Positions 16,329 to 24,263 of a stretch of 64,000 nt of DNA are shown here, in pieces. The stretch's first letter is position 1. The number at the start of each line of letters is the position of its first letter. The notes under the pieces are model-generated. The model did not search any database, had not been told where the DNA came from, and saw only the letters and a program-made list of their open reading frames with translations. The DNA is from UBA10649 sp965278965 (lineage in GTDB: Bacteria > Actinomycetota > Actinomycetes > S36-B12). Position numbers and translations under genes: made by a program. The stretch covers positions 2,108,001-2,172,000 of the forward strand of contig OZ257127.1 in the NCBI GenBank assembly GCA_965278965.1. The letters are read 5' to 3'.

Positions 16329-18170
16329 TCAGAACGCGTCCTCCGGCAGATCCATGAGGTCCAGGGTGGTCGCCTCGGCCACGGCCCGCTCGGCGGCCAG
16401 CAGGGGCAGTCGGTTCCGGGCGAACCAGCGAGCCGTCTCGACCTTGCCCTCGTAGAAGACGCGGTCGCGGTCCGACGGCCCGGCCGCGAGAGCGGCGATG
16501 GCGACGTCCGCCTGCCGCAGCAGCAGCCAGCCGATGATGAGGTCGCCACTGGCCATGAGCAGGCGTGTCGTGTTCAGGCCGACCTTGTAGATCTCGCGCG
16601 GCTCGGCCTGCGAGGCCATCGCCCACGTGCCGAGCACGCCGACGATGCCCTGCACGTCGTCGAGTGCTTTGCCGAGGAGCTCGCGCTCGGCCGCCAGGGC
16701 GCCGCTTCCCTCGTCGGCCTTGACCGTCTCGGTGATCTGAGCGGCGAGGTAGAAGATCGCCGTGAACTGGTCCTTGACCATCTTGCGGAAGAAGAAGTCC
16801 AGGCCCTGGATCGCCGTCGTGCCCTCGTAGAGGGTGTCGATCTTCGCGTCGCGGATGTACTGCTCGATCGGGTAGTCCTGCAGGAAGCCGGAGCCGCCGT
16901 ACGTCTGCAGTGCGACACCGAGCATCTCGTAGGAGCGCTCGGAGCCGACGCCCTTGACGACGGGCAGGAGCAGGTCGTTCATGCGCTCGGCCAGGTCGAG
17001 GTCGATCTCGGCGTCGCCGGCGGTACCGAGCCCGATGAGGTCCTGCCAGTAGGCCGTGTACGCGATGAGCGCGCGCATCCCCTCGGCGTACGACTTCTGC
17101 AGCATGAGGCTGCGTCGCACGTCCGGGTGGTGGGAGATCGTGACGCGCGGCGCTGCCTTGTCGGACTGCTGCGTCAGGTCGGCGCCCTGCACGCGCGTCT
17201 TGGCGTAGTCGAGAGCGTTCAGGTACCCGGTCGACAACGTCGCGATGGCCTTGGTCCCCACCATCATGCGGGCGTACTCGATGACCTTGAACATCTGCGC
17301 GATGCCGTTGTGCACGTCGCCGACGAGCCAGCCGATCGCGGGGTCGCTCGGGTCCGCGCCGAAGGTCAGCTCGCAGGTCGTCGAGACCTTCAGGCCCATC
17401 TTCTTCTCGACGTTGGTCGCATAGACGCCGTTGCGGGCACCGATCTCCCCGGTCCCCAGGTCCACGTGGAACTTCGGCACGAGGAAGAGCGAGAGCCCCT
17501 TAGTGCCGGCTCGGGCACCCTCGGGCCTGGCCAGGACGAGGTGGACGATGTTGTCGGCCATGTCGTGCTCGGCTGAGGTGATGAACCGCTTGACGCCTTC
17601 GATCCGCCAGGTGCCGTCACCGTTGTCGATCGCCCGTGCGCGGCCGGCGCCGACGTCCGAGCCGGCGTCGGGTTCGGTGAGCACCATCGTTGCGCCCCAG
17701 CGGTTCTCGACCATCAGCTCGGCCCAGCGCTTCTGGTCGGCGTTGCCGATGCCGTCGAGGATCGAGGCGAAGCCGGGACCGGACATGAACATGAAGGCGG
17801 CGGGGTTGCTGCCCAGAAGCATCTCGCTTGCGGCCCACCGCAACGACGGCGGAGCGCCGGTCCCGCCGAGGCTCTCGGGCAGGTCCAGCCGCCACCACTC
17901 GGAGTCCATGAGCGCACGGAAGGCCGCCTTGAAGCCCTCGGGCATCGTCACGGTCTTCGTCGCGGGGTCGTACACCGGCGGGTTTCGGTCGGCGTCGGCG
18001 AACGGTTCGGCAAGGGGCCCGCTGGCCAGGCGTTCCACCTCGTGGAGGATGTCGCGCGCGGTCTGCGGGTCCATGTCGGCGTACGGCCCTGCTCCCATAC
18101 GCTCGGCAGCGCCGAACACCTCGAACAGGTTGAACTCCAGGTCGCGCAGGTTGCTGCGGTAGTGCGACAT
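16329..18170 (-). CDS. Acyl-CoA dehydrogenase, large (about 600-residue) type
   Basis: 613 residues; FAD-dependent alpha,beta-dehydrogenation of an acyl-CoA. The FAD/substrate signature TEPDAGSDVG is at 165-174 and the catalytic-base segment YEGTTAIQG is in the C-terminal half. Family members of this length carry an extra C-terminal helical domain beyond the usual 380 residues, as in FadE5-like enzymes that accept a broad range of chain lengths. An AAGGG-type ribosome site precedes the ATG. It is a single-gene transcript; two operator-like palindromes lie just upstream, suggesting control by a TetR-type fatty-acid regulator. Confidence 0.93.
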   Translation of the reverse strand: MSHYRSNLRDLEFNLFEVFGAAERMGAGPYADMDPQTARDILHEVERLASGPLAEPFADADRNPPVYDPATKTVTMPEGFKAAFRALMDSEWWRLDLPESLGGTGAPPSLRWAASEMLLGSNPAAFMFMSGPGFASILDGIGNADQKRWAELMVENRWGATMVLTEPDAGSDVGAGRARAIDNGDGTWRIEGVKRFITSAEHDMADNIVHLVLARPEGARAGTKGLSLFLVPKFHVDLGTGEIGARNGVYATNVEKKMGLKVSTTCELTFGADPSDPAIGWLVGDVHNGIAQMFKVIEYARMMVGTKAIATLSTGYLNALDYAKTRVQGADLTQQSDKAAPRVTISHHPDVRRSLMLQKSYAEGMRALIAYTAYWQDLIGLGTAGDAEIDLDLAERMNDLLLPVVKGVGSERSYEMLGVALQTYGGSGFLQDYPIEQYIRDAKIDTLYEGTTAIQGLDFFFRKMVKDQFTAIFYLAAQITETVKADEGSGALAAERELLGKALDDVQGIVGVLGTWAMASQAEPREIYKVGLNTTRLLMASGDLIIGWLLLRQADVAIAALAAGPSDRDRVFYEGKVETARWFARNRLPLLAAERAVAEATTLDLMDLPEDAF

Positions 18171-18188
18171 GACGATCCCTTCGGTTTG

Positions 18189-18227
18189 CTACCCACCGGT
18201 AGGTCCATGATGCCTACTCACGGGTAA
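18189..18227. promoter_or_regulatory. Two operator-like palindromes upstream of the acyl-CoA dehydrogenase
   Basis: On the gene's strand, site 1 (18202-18189) reads CTACCGGTGGGTAG, a perfect CTACC-N4-GGTAG inverted repeat. Site 2 (18227-18214) reads TTACCCGTGAGTAG, an imperfect copy. Their start-to-start spacing is 25 bases and the nearer one is 19 bases before the ATG. Such short palindromes with a TACC/GGTA core are typical of TetR-family regulators of fatty-acid breakdown. The regulator is not identified in this window. Confidence 0.6.
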
Positions 18228-18304
18228 CTTCCACAAGGGGGGCGGGCCCGCGAGTTTCTCCGGTCCGCCTCGCCGTGCCGACGGGCTGCCGGAACAATGG
18301 GCGC

Positions 18305-18796
18305 ATGCCGGTGGCGCCCTGGACGGACTCCAAGACCCCCGTGGGTCCGCCGACCGCGGCCGACCCGACCGTCCGCTTCCTCGTGTACGCCGCGCTCGTC
18401 ACCGGCGGCTGGTCAGGGATCGCCTGCCTCTTCGTCTACGCGATCGCCCGGATCGCCGGGATGGACTTCGTCGTGACGCGCGGCGGGGACGCCGTGCCGG
18501 AGCCGATCCGCTGGGTCGCGGTGCTCCTCGTCCCGTTGGTCGGGGCGCTCCTGTTCGCCCTGCTGGCATCGCTCCTGCGCGGTCGCTCGGCGGCCGGCCG
18601 CCTGACGTGGTGGATCGGCACGCTGCTCGCGGTCGCCTCGCTGTGGGTCCCGCTCGACCAGCCCGCGGAGGTCGGGTGGGCCACACGGCTCACCTTGGTC
18701 GCCATGCACCTGATCACCTGGCTGCTCGTCGTGCCGCAGATCGCCCGTATCGTCGGCGACTCCGAGCCGGGCCGCTCGGTCGAGCGCTCCGAGTAG
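18305..18796 (+). CDS. Four-helix integral membrane protein, DUF6069-like
   Basis: 163 residues with four hydrophobic segments (about 25-45, 65-85, 95-112 and 125-145), short charged loops and a charged C-terminus. It resembles the small actinobacterial DUF6069 proteins in size and topology, but I recognise no functional motif. The ATG at 18305 was preferred over an upstream GTG-type start because the extra residues have no membrane or domain character; no ribosome site is evident for either. It lies 16 bases upstream of the GH4 gene and may be cotranscribed with it. Confidence 0.75.
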   Translation: MPVAPWTDSKTPVGPPTAADPTVRFLVYAALVTGGWSGIACLFVYAIARIAGMDFVVTRGGDAVPEPIRWVAVLLVPLVGALLFALLASLLRGRSAAGRLTWWIGTLLAVASLWVPLDQPAEVGWATRLTLVAMHLITWLLVVPQIARIVGDSEPGRSVERSE

Positions 18797-18812
18797 TCGG
18801 CCGGAAGCGGCC

Positions 18813-20081
18813 ATGAAGCTCGCCGTCATCGGAGGCGGATCGACCTACACGCCGGAGCTGGTGGACGGCCTCGGCCGGCCGGGCGGGCCGCTGCACGTCG
18901 ACGAGCTCGTCCTGATGGACCCGGACGAGGACCGGCTTGCCGTCGTCGGGGGGCTCGCGCAGCGCATCCTGGCGACCCGGGACGGCGCCATGCGGGTGCG
19001 GCTGACGACCTCGCTCGACGATGCCGTCGATGGCGCGACGGCGGTGCTCGCCCAGCTGCGCGTGGGCGGCCAGCAGGCGCGAGCGGGTGACGAGTCGTTC
19101 CCGCTGGAGTGCGGCTGCGTCGGTCAGGAGACGACCGGGGCGGGCGGGCTGGCGAAGGCACTGCGCACGGTGCCGGTCATGCGCGCGATCGCCGAGCGGG
19201 TCCGCGAGCGTGCGTTGCCGGAGGCCTGGCTCGTCGACTTCACCAACCCGGTCGGCATCGTGACGCGGGCCCTGCTGCAGGACGGCCACCGCGCCGTGGG
19301 CCTGTGCAACGTCGCGATCGGGTTCCAGCGGCTGTTCGCGCAGTGGCTCGGCGTCGGCGCTGCGGACGTCCGGCTCGACCACGTCGGACTGAACCACCTC
19401 ACCTGGATCCGCCACGTGCACGTCGACGGCACGGACCGCCTGCCGGAGATCCTCGCCGTCCACGGCGATGCGCTGGCCGAGCGGCTTGAGCTGCCGCGCA
19501 AGGTGATCGAGCGGCTCGGCGTCGTCCCGTCGTACTACCTGCGCTACTACTACGCGCACGACGAGGTCGTCGCCGAGGAGCTCGCGTCCGGCACGCGCGC
19601 GGAGGAGGTCCTGCGGATCGAGACGGAGCTGCTCGACCTGTACCGCGACCCGGCGCTCGTGACCAAGCCGGCGCTGCTCGAGCAGCGCGGGGGCGCCTAC
19701 TACTCGGAAGCCGCGGTCGCGCTCCTCGGCTCGTTGCTCGGCGGTCCCGGTGCCGCGGGCGTGCACGTGGTCAACGTCGAGAACCGCGGACATCTCCCGT
19801 TCCTGCCTGACGACGCGGTGATCGAGGTCCCGTGCGAGGTCGTCGACGGGATCATGACGCCCGTGCCGACCGCTCCGCTCGAGCCGCTGTACGCCGGGCT
19901 GGTCGGACACGTCTTCGCGTACGAGGAGCTGGCGCTCGAGGCCGCCGTGCACGGTGGGCGTGAGCGGGTCTTCGACGCGCTGCTGGCGCACCCGCTGGTC
20001 GGCCAGGTCGCGCTGGCCGACGGCCTGACCGATCGGCTGCTGGCGCGCAATGCCGCGTTCTTGCCGTGGGCCATCACGTGA
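18813..20081 (+). CDS. Glycoside hydrolase family 4 (6-phospho-beta-glucosidase-like)
   Basis: 422 residues. GH4 enzymes use NAD and a divalent metal to cleave glycosides by an oxidation-elimination route. The Rossmann start IGGGSTYTPEL is at 7-17. Metal ligands Cys165 in LCNVAIGF and His195 in GLNHLTW are present, and DFTNPVGIVT is conserved. The usual substrates are 6-phospho-glycosides, but no PTS gene is nearby; instead the next gene is a sugar kinase, which suggests that a phosphorylated sugar is produced or consumed in the cytoplasm without PTS. The stop overlaps the kinase start (GTGA). Confidence 0.92.
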   Translation: MKLAVIGGGSTYTPELVDGLGRPGGPLHVDELVLMDPDEDRLAVVGGLAQRILATRDGAMRVRLTTSLDDAVDGATAVLAQLRVGGQQARAGDESFPLECGCVGQETTGAGGLAKALRTVPVMRAIAERVRERALPEAWLVDFTNPVGIVTRALLQDGHRAVGLCNVAIGFQRLFAQWLGVGAADVRLDHVGLNHLTWIRHVHVDGTDRLPEILAVHGDALAERLELPRKVIERLGVVPSYYLRYYYAHDEVVAEELASGTRAEEVLRIETELLDLYRDPALVTKPALLEQRGGAYYSEAAVALLGSLLGGPGAAGVHVVNVENRGHLPFLPDDAVIEVPCEVVDGIMTPVPTAPLEPLYAGLVGHVFAYEELALEAAVHGGRERVFDALLAHPLVGQVALADGLTDRLLARNAAFLPWAIT

Positions 20082-21028
20082 GCCACGCGGCCGTCGTCGT
20101 GGCCGTCGATGGTGGTGGCAGCAAGACGGACGTCGTGGTCACGGACGCGGCCACCGGCGCCGTCCTGTCCCGGGTCCGAGGACCGGGCTGCAGCCAGCAC
20201 GTGATCGGGATCGCTGCGGCCGTCCGGGTCATCGACGACGCGGTCCGCGCGGCGCTCACCGACGCGGGTGCTGCCGCGGGGGCCGTCGCGCACGCGGGCT
20301 GCTACCTGACGGCGATCGACCTCGACGACGAGCAGCGGGCGATGTCCCGATCGCTCGGGGCGCTGCCGTGGGCGGGGCAGTCGTTGGTCGTCGAGAACGA
20401 CGTGTTCGCGCTCCTGCGCGCCGGTACCGATGCCGCCGACGCAGCGGTCGTCGTCTGCGGGACCGGGATCAACGGGGCGGCGATCACGGCCGCCGGCCGC
20501 ACCGCGCGCATCCTCGCGCTCGGCACGATCTCCGGCGACTGGGGCGGTGCGAGCGGACTCACCGACGAGATGCTGTGGCACGCCGCCCGGGCGGAGGACG
20601 GACGGGGAGAACCGACCGCCCTGCGCGAAGCCGTCCTTGAGTGGACCGGTCGGCCTGACATGCACGCGGTGGTCGTCGACATCCACACCGGCGTCCTCGC
20701 CCGGTCGGCCCTGTGGCCGCGGATCCCCGACCTCATGGCACTGGCACGGGCGGGCGACGCGATCGCGCAGGCCCTCGTCGAGCGGCAGGGCCGTGAGATC
20801 GCCACGCTGGCCGCGTCGCTGGTGGCGCGGGTCGGGCTGCTCGAGGTTCCCGTGCCCGTCGTCCTGGGCGGCGGCATCGGCAGCAGCGGCGACCCGCTAC
20901 TCATGGCGGCGCTGGCCGCGGAGCTGGCGTCGCGAGCGCCGTACGCGCGAGTGGAGGTCGTCGCCCGTCCGCCGGTGGACGGGGCCGTGGATCTCGCTCT
21001 GGCCGCGGCGGAGGCGTTCGCGGGCTAG
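20078..21028 (+). CDS. BadF/BadG-family sugar kinase (N-acetylglucosamine kinase-like)
   Basis: 316 residues of the ASKHA fold. ATP motifs: phosphate-1 loop DGGGSKTDVVVTD at the N-terminus, phosphate-2 GTGINGAAI, and GTISGDWGGASGL, which is typical of the GlcNAc-kinase subgroup; the adenosine loop VLGGGIGSSG is near the C-terminus. The GTG at 20078 was chosen because it overlaps the GH4 stop; a GTG at 20066 is also possible. The partnership with GH4 suggests phosphorylation of a hexose or amino sugar released from, or imported with, a glycoside. Confidence 0.88.
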   Translation: MSHAAVVVAVDGGGSKTDVVVTDAATGAVLSRVRGPGCSQHVIGIAAAVRVIDDAVRAALTDAGAAAGAVAHAGCYLTAIDLDDEQRAMSRSLGALPWAGQSLVVENDVFALLRAGTDAADAAVVVCGTGINGAAITAAGRTARILALGTISGDWGGASGLTDEMLWHAARAEDGRGEPTALREAVLEWTGRPDMHAVVVDIHTGVLARSALWPRIPDLMALARAGDAIAQALVERQGREIATLAASLVARVGLLEVPVPVVLGGGIGSSGDPLLMAALAAELASRAPYARVEVVARPPVDGAVDLALAAAEAFAG

Positions 21029-21038
21029 CGTTCGTGCC

Positions 21039-21518
21039 ATGAGGCGTCCGGTGACCATCACGATCGTCGCCGTGCTGCAGGTGCTCGCCTCGCTCGTCGC
21101 TGCGATCACGGCCTTCGACCTCATCGCCGACGCGTTCGAGCTCGCGTCGTCCGGCGTCTCCCAGAGCGTCGACGCGGCTCTCGCGGCCCAAGGGGTCGTC
21201 GACGTCGACCCCGGGATGCCGGCGCAGTCGACGTTCGCGGCGGGCATCCTCGTGCTCGCGCTGACACTGGGCCGCCTGGTCGCGACCGGCTACCTGATCC
21301 AGGGCCGGCGCTGGGCGCGGGTCGTCCTGACGGTCCTGGTCGCCGTGAGCCTGGCCGGTGGGCTGTCCTTCCTGTTCCAGGGGTTCATCTTGCGGACGAC
21401 GCTCCTGGTCGCGTTCGACCTCGTCCTGCTGGCGCTGCTTTTCGACCGGCACACGAGCGCGTTCATCGACGCCCGGTCCGGCGGGAATGACCCCGACCCC
21501 TCGGTAGTTGAACGCTAA
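21039..21518 (+). CDS. Small integral membrane protein, unknown function
   Basis: 159 residues with four hydrophobic stretches: one at the N-terminus (TITIVAVLQVLASLVAAITA), two in the middle (AAGILVLALTLGRLVATGY and VVLTVLVAVSLAGG) and one near the C-terminus (LLVAFDLVLLALLF). The last 20 residues are polar and acidic. No family motif is recognised. It follows the kinase gene by 10 bases and is probably the last gene of that transcript. A much longer frame upstream is a shadow of the kinase. Confidence 0.75.
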   Translation: MRRPVTITIVAVLQVLASLVAAITAFDLIADAFELASSGVSQSVDAALAAQGVVDVDPGMPAQSTFAAGILVLALTLGRLVATGYLIQGRRWARVVLTVLVAVSLAGGLSFLFQGFILRTTLLVAFDLVLLALLFDRHTSAFIDARSGGNDPDPSVVER

Positions 21519-21540
21519 AGTAGATTAGAGCCGAGGAGGC
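21508..21540 (+). promoter_or_regulatory. AT-rich promoter-like patch and ribosome site before the pirin gene
   Basis: TTGAACGCTAAAGTAGATTA stands out in very GC-rich surroundings and contains a minus-10-like TAGATT about 15 bases before the GAGGAGG ribosome site of the pirin gene. It overlaps the 3' end of the preceding gene, so the pirin gene probably has its own promoter. The minus-35 position is not clear. Confidence 0.35.
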
Positions 21541-21544
21541 CCCC

Positions 21545-22510
21545 ATGCCAGCGATTACCGCCGACACCCTGACCCTGCCCCGCGTCACCGCCGTTCCCGA
21601 GGAGACCGCCCGCCCGGTCGTGTCGGTCACGACCGCACCGACGGGCTTCGAGGGCGAGGGCTTCCCCGTGCACCGCGCGTTCGCGGGCGTGCCGCTGGAG
21701 TCCCTGGACCCGTTCATCCACATGGACCAGATGGGCGAGGTCGACTACGCCGCGGGCGAGCCGAAGGGCACGCCGTGGCACCCGCACCGTGGCTTCGAGA
21801 CGTTCACCTACCTCGTCGACGGCGAGTTCATCCATCAGGACTCCAACGGCGGCGGCGGCTCGATCACGCCGGGCGGCACCCAGTACATGACCGCCGGCGA
21901 CGGGATCCTGCACATCGAGACCCCGCCCGAGGCGCTCGTGAAGTCCGGCGGCCTGTTCCACGGCGTGCAGCTGTGGATCAACCTTCCGCGGGAGAAGAAG
22001 CGCATCGCGCCGCAGTACCAGGACCTGCAGGGGCAGGACCTGTCGCTGCTCACGTCCGCGGACGGTGGCGCGCTCGTGCGCGTCCTCGCCGGCAGCATCG
22101 ACGGGCACGCCGGTCCCGGCATCTCGCACACGCCGCTGGCGATCACGCACATCACGCTGGCGCCCGGTGCGCAGCTCGTGCTGCCGTGGCCGGCGGAGTA
22201 CAACGCTCTCGCGTACGCGATGGCCGGCAGCGGGACCGTGGGCACCGAGCGGCGTCCGTTCCGCAGCGGCCAGCTCGCCGTCCTCGGCGAGGGTGGGTCG
22301 ATCATTCTGCGAGCTGACGAGGTCCAGGAGTCACGTTCGCCGAACCTCGACGTGTTCCTGCTCGGTGGCGTCCCGCTGCGCGAGCCGGTCGCGGCGTACG
22401 GCCCGTTCGTGATGTCCAGCCAGGCCGAGCTGGTCGAGGCTTTCGAGGACTACCAGGCCGGGCGGCTCGGGACGATCCCGGCCGACGCGATCCAGCCGCA
22501 CCGCGCGTAA
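21545..22510 (+). CDS. Pirin-family bicupin protein
   Basis: 321 residues, two cupin domains. The N-terminal cupin keeps the iron ligands of pirins: the two His of WHPHRGFET and the His and Glu of GILHIETPP. Bacterial pirins have been linked to quercetin dioxygenase activity and to control of central enzymes, so the precise role is open. Strong ribosome site GAGGAGG eight bases before the ATG. It is monocistronic: an AT-rich promoter-like patch lies in front and a family-B palindrome directly behind. Confidence 0.93.
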   Translation: MPAITADTLTLPRVTAVPEETARPVVSVTTAPTGFEGEGFPVHRAFAGVPLESLDPFIHMDQMGEVDYAAGEPKGTPWHPHRGFETFTYLVDGEFIHQDSNGGGGSITPGGTQYMTAGDGILHIETPPEALVKSGGLFHGVQLWINLPREKKRIAPQYQDLQGQDLSLLTSADGGALVRVLAGSIDGHAGPGISHTPLAITHITLAPGAQLVLPWPAEYNALAYAMAGSGTVGTERRPFRSGQLAVLGEGGSIILRADEVQESRSPNLDVFLLGGVPLREPVAAYGPFVMSSQAELVEAFEDYQAGRLGTIPADAIQPHRA

Positions 22511-22516
22511 CCCCCA

Positions 22517-22591
22517 CCGCCGAGGCGCCCCGAACGGTCGTAATTCCGGGTGGATTGCCCGTTTTGACGACCAGTGGAGGCGTCTCGGCGG
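22517..22591. repeat. Intergenic palindrome family B, copy 1; probable bidirectional terminator
   Basis: The left arm CCGCCGAGGCGCC and the right arm GGCGTCTCGGCGG pair with one mismatch at the base, then pairing resumes at GGTCGT with ACGACC. The element fills the gap between the convergent pirin and epoxide-hydrolase-fold genes, ending one base before the latter's stop codon. Its right arm matches that of copy 2 (25340-25414) at 21 of 24 positions. Confidence 0.8.
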
Positions 22592-22999
22592 TCAGGCTGG
22601 CCGCTGCCGCCGGTAGGTCTCCAGGTCGAAGTAGTCGCGCCACAGGCACACGCGATCTCCGCGGACCTCGAACACTGCGGCGATCGCGATCTCCACCCAC
22701 GTGCCGTCGACGAGGAAACGGTCGGTCCGCTCATGCATGACCGTCGACCCGCCCGCGACCTGACGGTGGACGACCCACTCGACCGCGGTCGCCGCCGCGG
22801 TCACGCCGCCGGACAGCACGCGGCGCACGCCGTCGGGGCCGTGCACGACGCCGATCGGGACGTTGTCGTAGACGATGTCGTCGGTGACGAGGGCGGACAC
22901 GGCGTCGAGGTCGCGGCGTTCGCAGGCTGCGATGAGCGCGCTGACGACCTCGCCGGCGCGAACGCCGTCGACGTCGTCGGAAGGTAGCGTCGGGGGCAC
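22592..22999 (-). CDS. Limonene-1,2-epoxide hydrolase-family protein
   Basis: 135 residues with the SnoaL/NTF2-like fold. The active-site set of limonene epoxide hydrolase is present: Tyr44 and Asn46 (YDNVPIG), Arg91 and Asp93 (HERTDRF), and Asp122 (LWRDYFD), with spacing equal to the Rhodococcus enzyme within one residue. This supports a real one-step epoxide hydrolase, with Asp-Arg-Asp activating water, rather than a generic SnoaL protein. The substrate is unknown. GTG start. It is divergent from the thiolase gene, which starts 58 bases away, so the two may share regulation. Confidence 0.87.
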   Translation of the reverse strand: MPPTLPSDDVDGVRAGEVVSALIAACERRDLDAVSALVTDDIVYDNVPIGVVHGPDGVRRVLSGGVTAAATAVEWVVHRQVAGGSTVMHERTDRFLVDGTWVEIAIAAVFEVRGDRVCLWRDYFDLETYRRQRPA

Positions 23000-23057
23000 G
23001 CGGTCACCGTACGGGTGGCCGCGACGGCGGGCAACGACTCTTTCGAAGGAGCCTGCG

Positions 23058-24263
23058 ATGCGCAGTGCGGTGATCGTCGATGCGGTGCGGACCCCGACGG
23101 GCCGGCGTGGTGGCCTGCTGAGCGGCTGGCAGCCGGCCGACCTCGGCGCCGTGGTCCTTCAAGCGCTCGCCGAGCGCAACGATCTCGACCCCGCGCGGGT
23201 CGACGACGTCATCTGCGGGTGTGTGCACCAGGTCGGCGCGCAGGCCTACAACCTCGGCCGGCTGTCGGTCCTGGCCGCCGGATGGCCGGAGTCCGTGCCC
23301 GCCACGACGATCGACCGCCAGTGCGGCTCGTCGCAGCAGGCACTGCACTTCGCCGCGCAGGGCGTCATGGCCGGCGCCTATGACGTCGCGGTGGCGATGG
23401 GCGTCGAGGTCATGAGCCTGGTGCCGCTGGGGTCGAGCATCGTCCGCCAGTTCGGTGACCCGTTCGCCGGGGGCGTGGCCGAGCGCTACGCGGACCGGGA
23501 GACCTTCGGCGTGCCCGGACTGATCCCGCAGGGGCTGTCGGCGGAGCTGCTTGCCGAGCGCTGGGACCTGTCCCGTGAGCAGCTCGACGCGTTCGGCCTG
23601 CGCAGCCAGGAGCGGGCCGCCGCCGCCCGCGACGCCGGACACTTCGACGCCGAGCTCGTCGACCTGCCGGCCATCCGGCTCGACCCGGAGTCAGGGGAGC
23701 GCACGACCACCGGCGACCTGGTGACCAGTGACGGTGGGATCCGGCCGACGACGCTGGAGGCGCTGGCGGGCCTCAAGCCCGCGTTCCTGCCGGACGGGCG
23801 AATCACCGCCGGCACCAGCTCGCAGATCGCCGACGGTGCTGCCGCTGTCCTCGTCATGGACGAGGAGATCGCGGCTGCGGAGGGGTTCGTGCCCCTCGCG
23901 CGGGTGACCGCGTTCGCCGTGGCCGGCGACGACCCCGTCGCGATGCTCAGCGCGCCGATCCCGGCGACCCGTCGCATCCTCGACCGTGCCGGCCTGACCG
24001 TCGACGACGTCGACCGGTACGAGATCAACGAGGCCTTCGCCTCCGTCGTCCTCGGCTGGCAGCACGAGCTGGGCGTCGACCCCGACCGCGTCAACGTCAA
24101 CGGTGGCGCGATCGCTCTGGGCCACCCGCTCGGGGCCTCCGGCGCGCGCCTGACGGCGACGCTCGTCCATGAGCTCGTGCGCTCCGGGACACGTCGCGGC
24201 CTGCAGACCATGTGCGAGGGCGGTGGCATGGCGAACGCAACCCTCCTGGAGTCGCTCGCGTGA
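23058..24263 (+). CDS. Thiolase (acetyl-CoA acyltransferase)
   Basis: 401 residues. The nucleophile Cys89 is in DRQCGSSQQA. The other active-site motifs are NEAFASVV, GGAIALGHPLGASGAR with catalytic His, and CEGGGMANA with the second Cys. All residues for degradative thiolysis of 3-oxoacyl-CoA are kept. GAAGGA lies eight bases before the ATG. The stop overlaps the start of the phosphotransferase gene (GTGA), tying a beta-oxidation step to a kinase-like protein. Confidence 0.95.
   Translation: MRSAVIVDAVRTPTGRRGGLLSGWQPADLGAVVLQALAERNDLDPARVDDVICGCVHQVGAQAYNLGRLSVLAAGWPESVPATTIDRQCGSSQQALHFAAQGVMAGAYDVAVAMGVEVMSLVPLGSSIVRQFGDPFAGGVAERYADRETFGVPGLIPQGLSAELLAERWDLSREQLDAFGLRSQERAAAARDAGHFDAELVDLPAIRLDPESGERTTTGDLVTSDGGIRPTTLEALAGLKPAFLPDGRITAGTSSQIADGAAAVLVMDEEIAAAEGFVPLARVTAFAVAGDDPVAMLSAPIPATRRILDRAGLTVDDVDRYEINEAFASVVLGWQHELGVDPDRVNVNGGAIALGHPLGASGARLTATLVHELVRSGTRRGLQTMCEGGGMANATLLESLA

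Noticed and set aside
13694..16549. A single 951-residue fusion including CopC
   Set aside because: The CopC sequence lies in a different frame with its own signal peptide; the two genes overlap by GTGA and the longer frame is read-through of a shadow.
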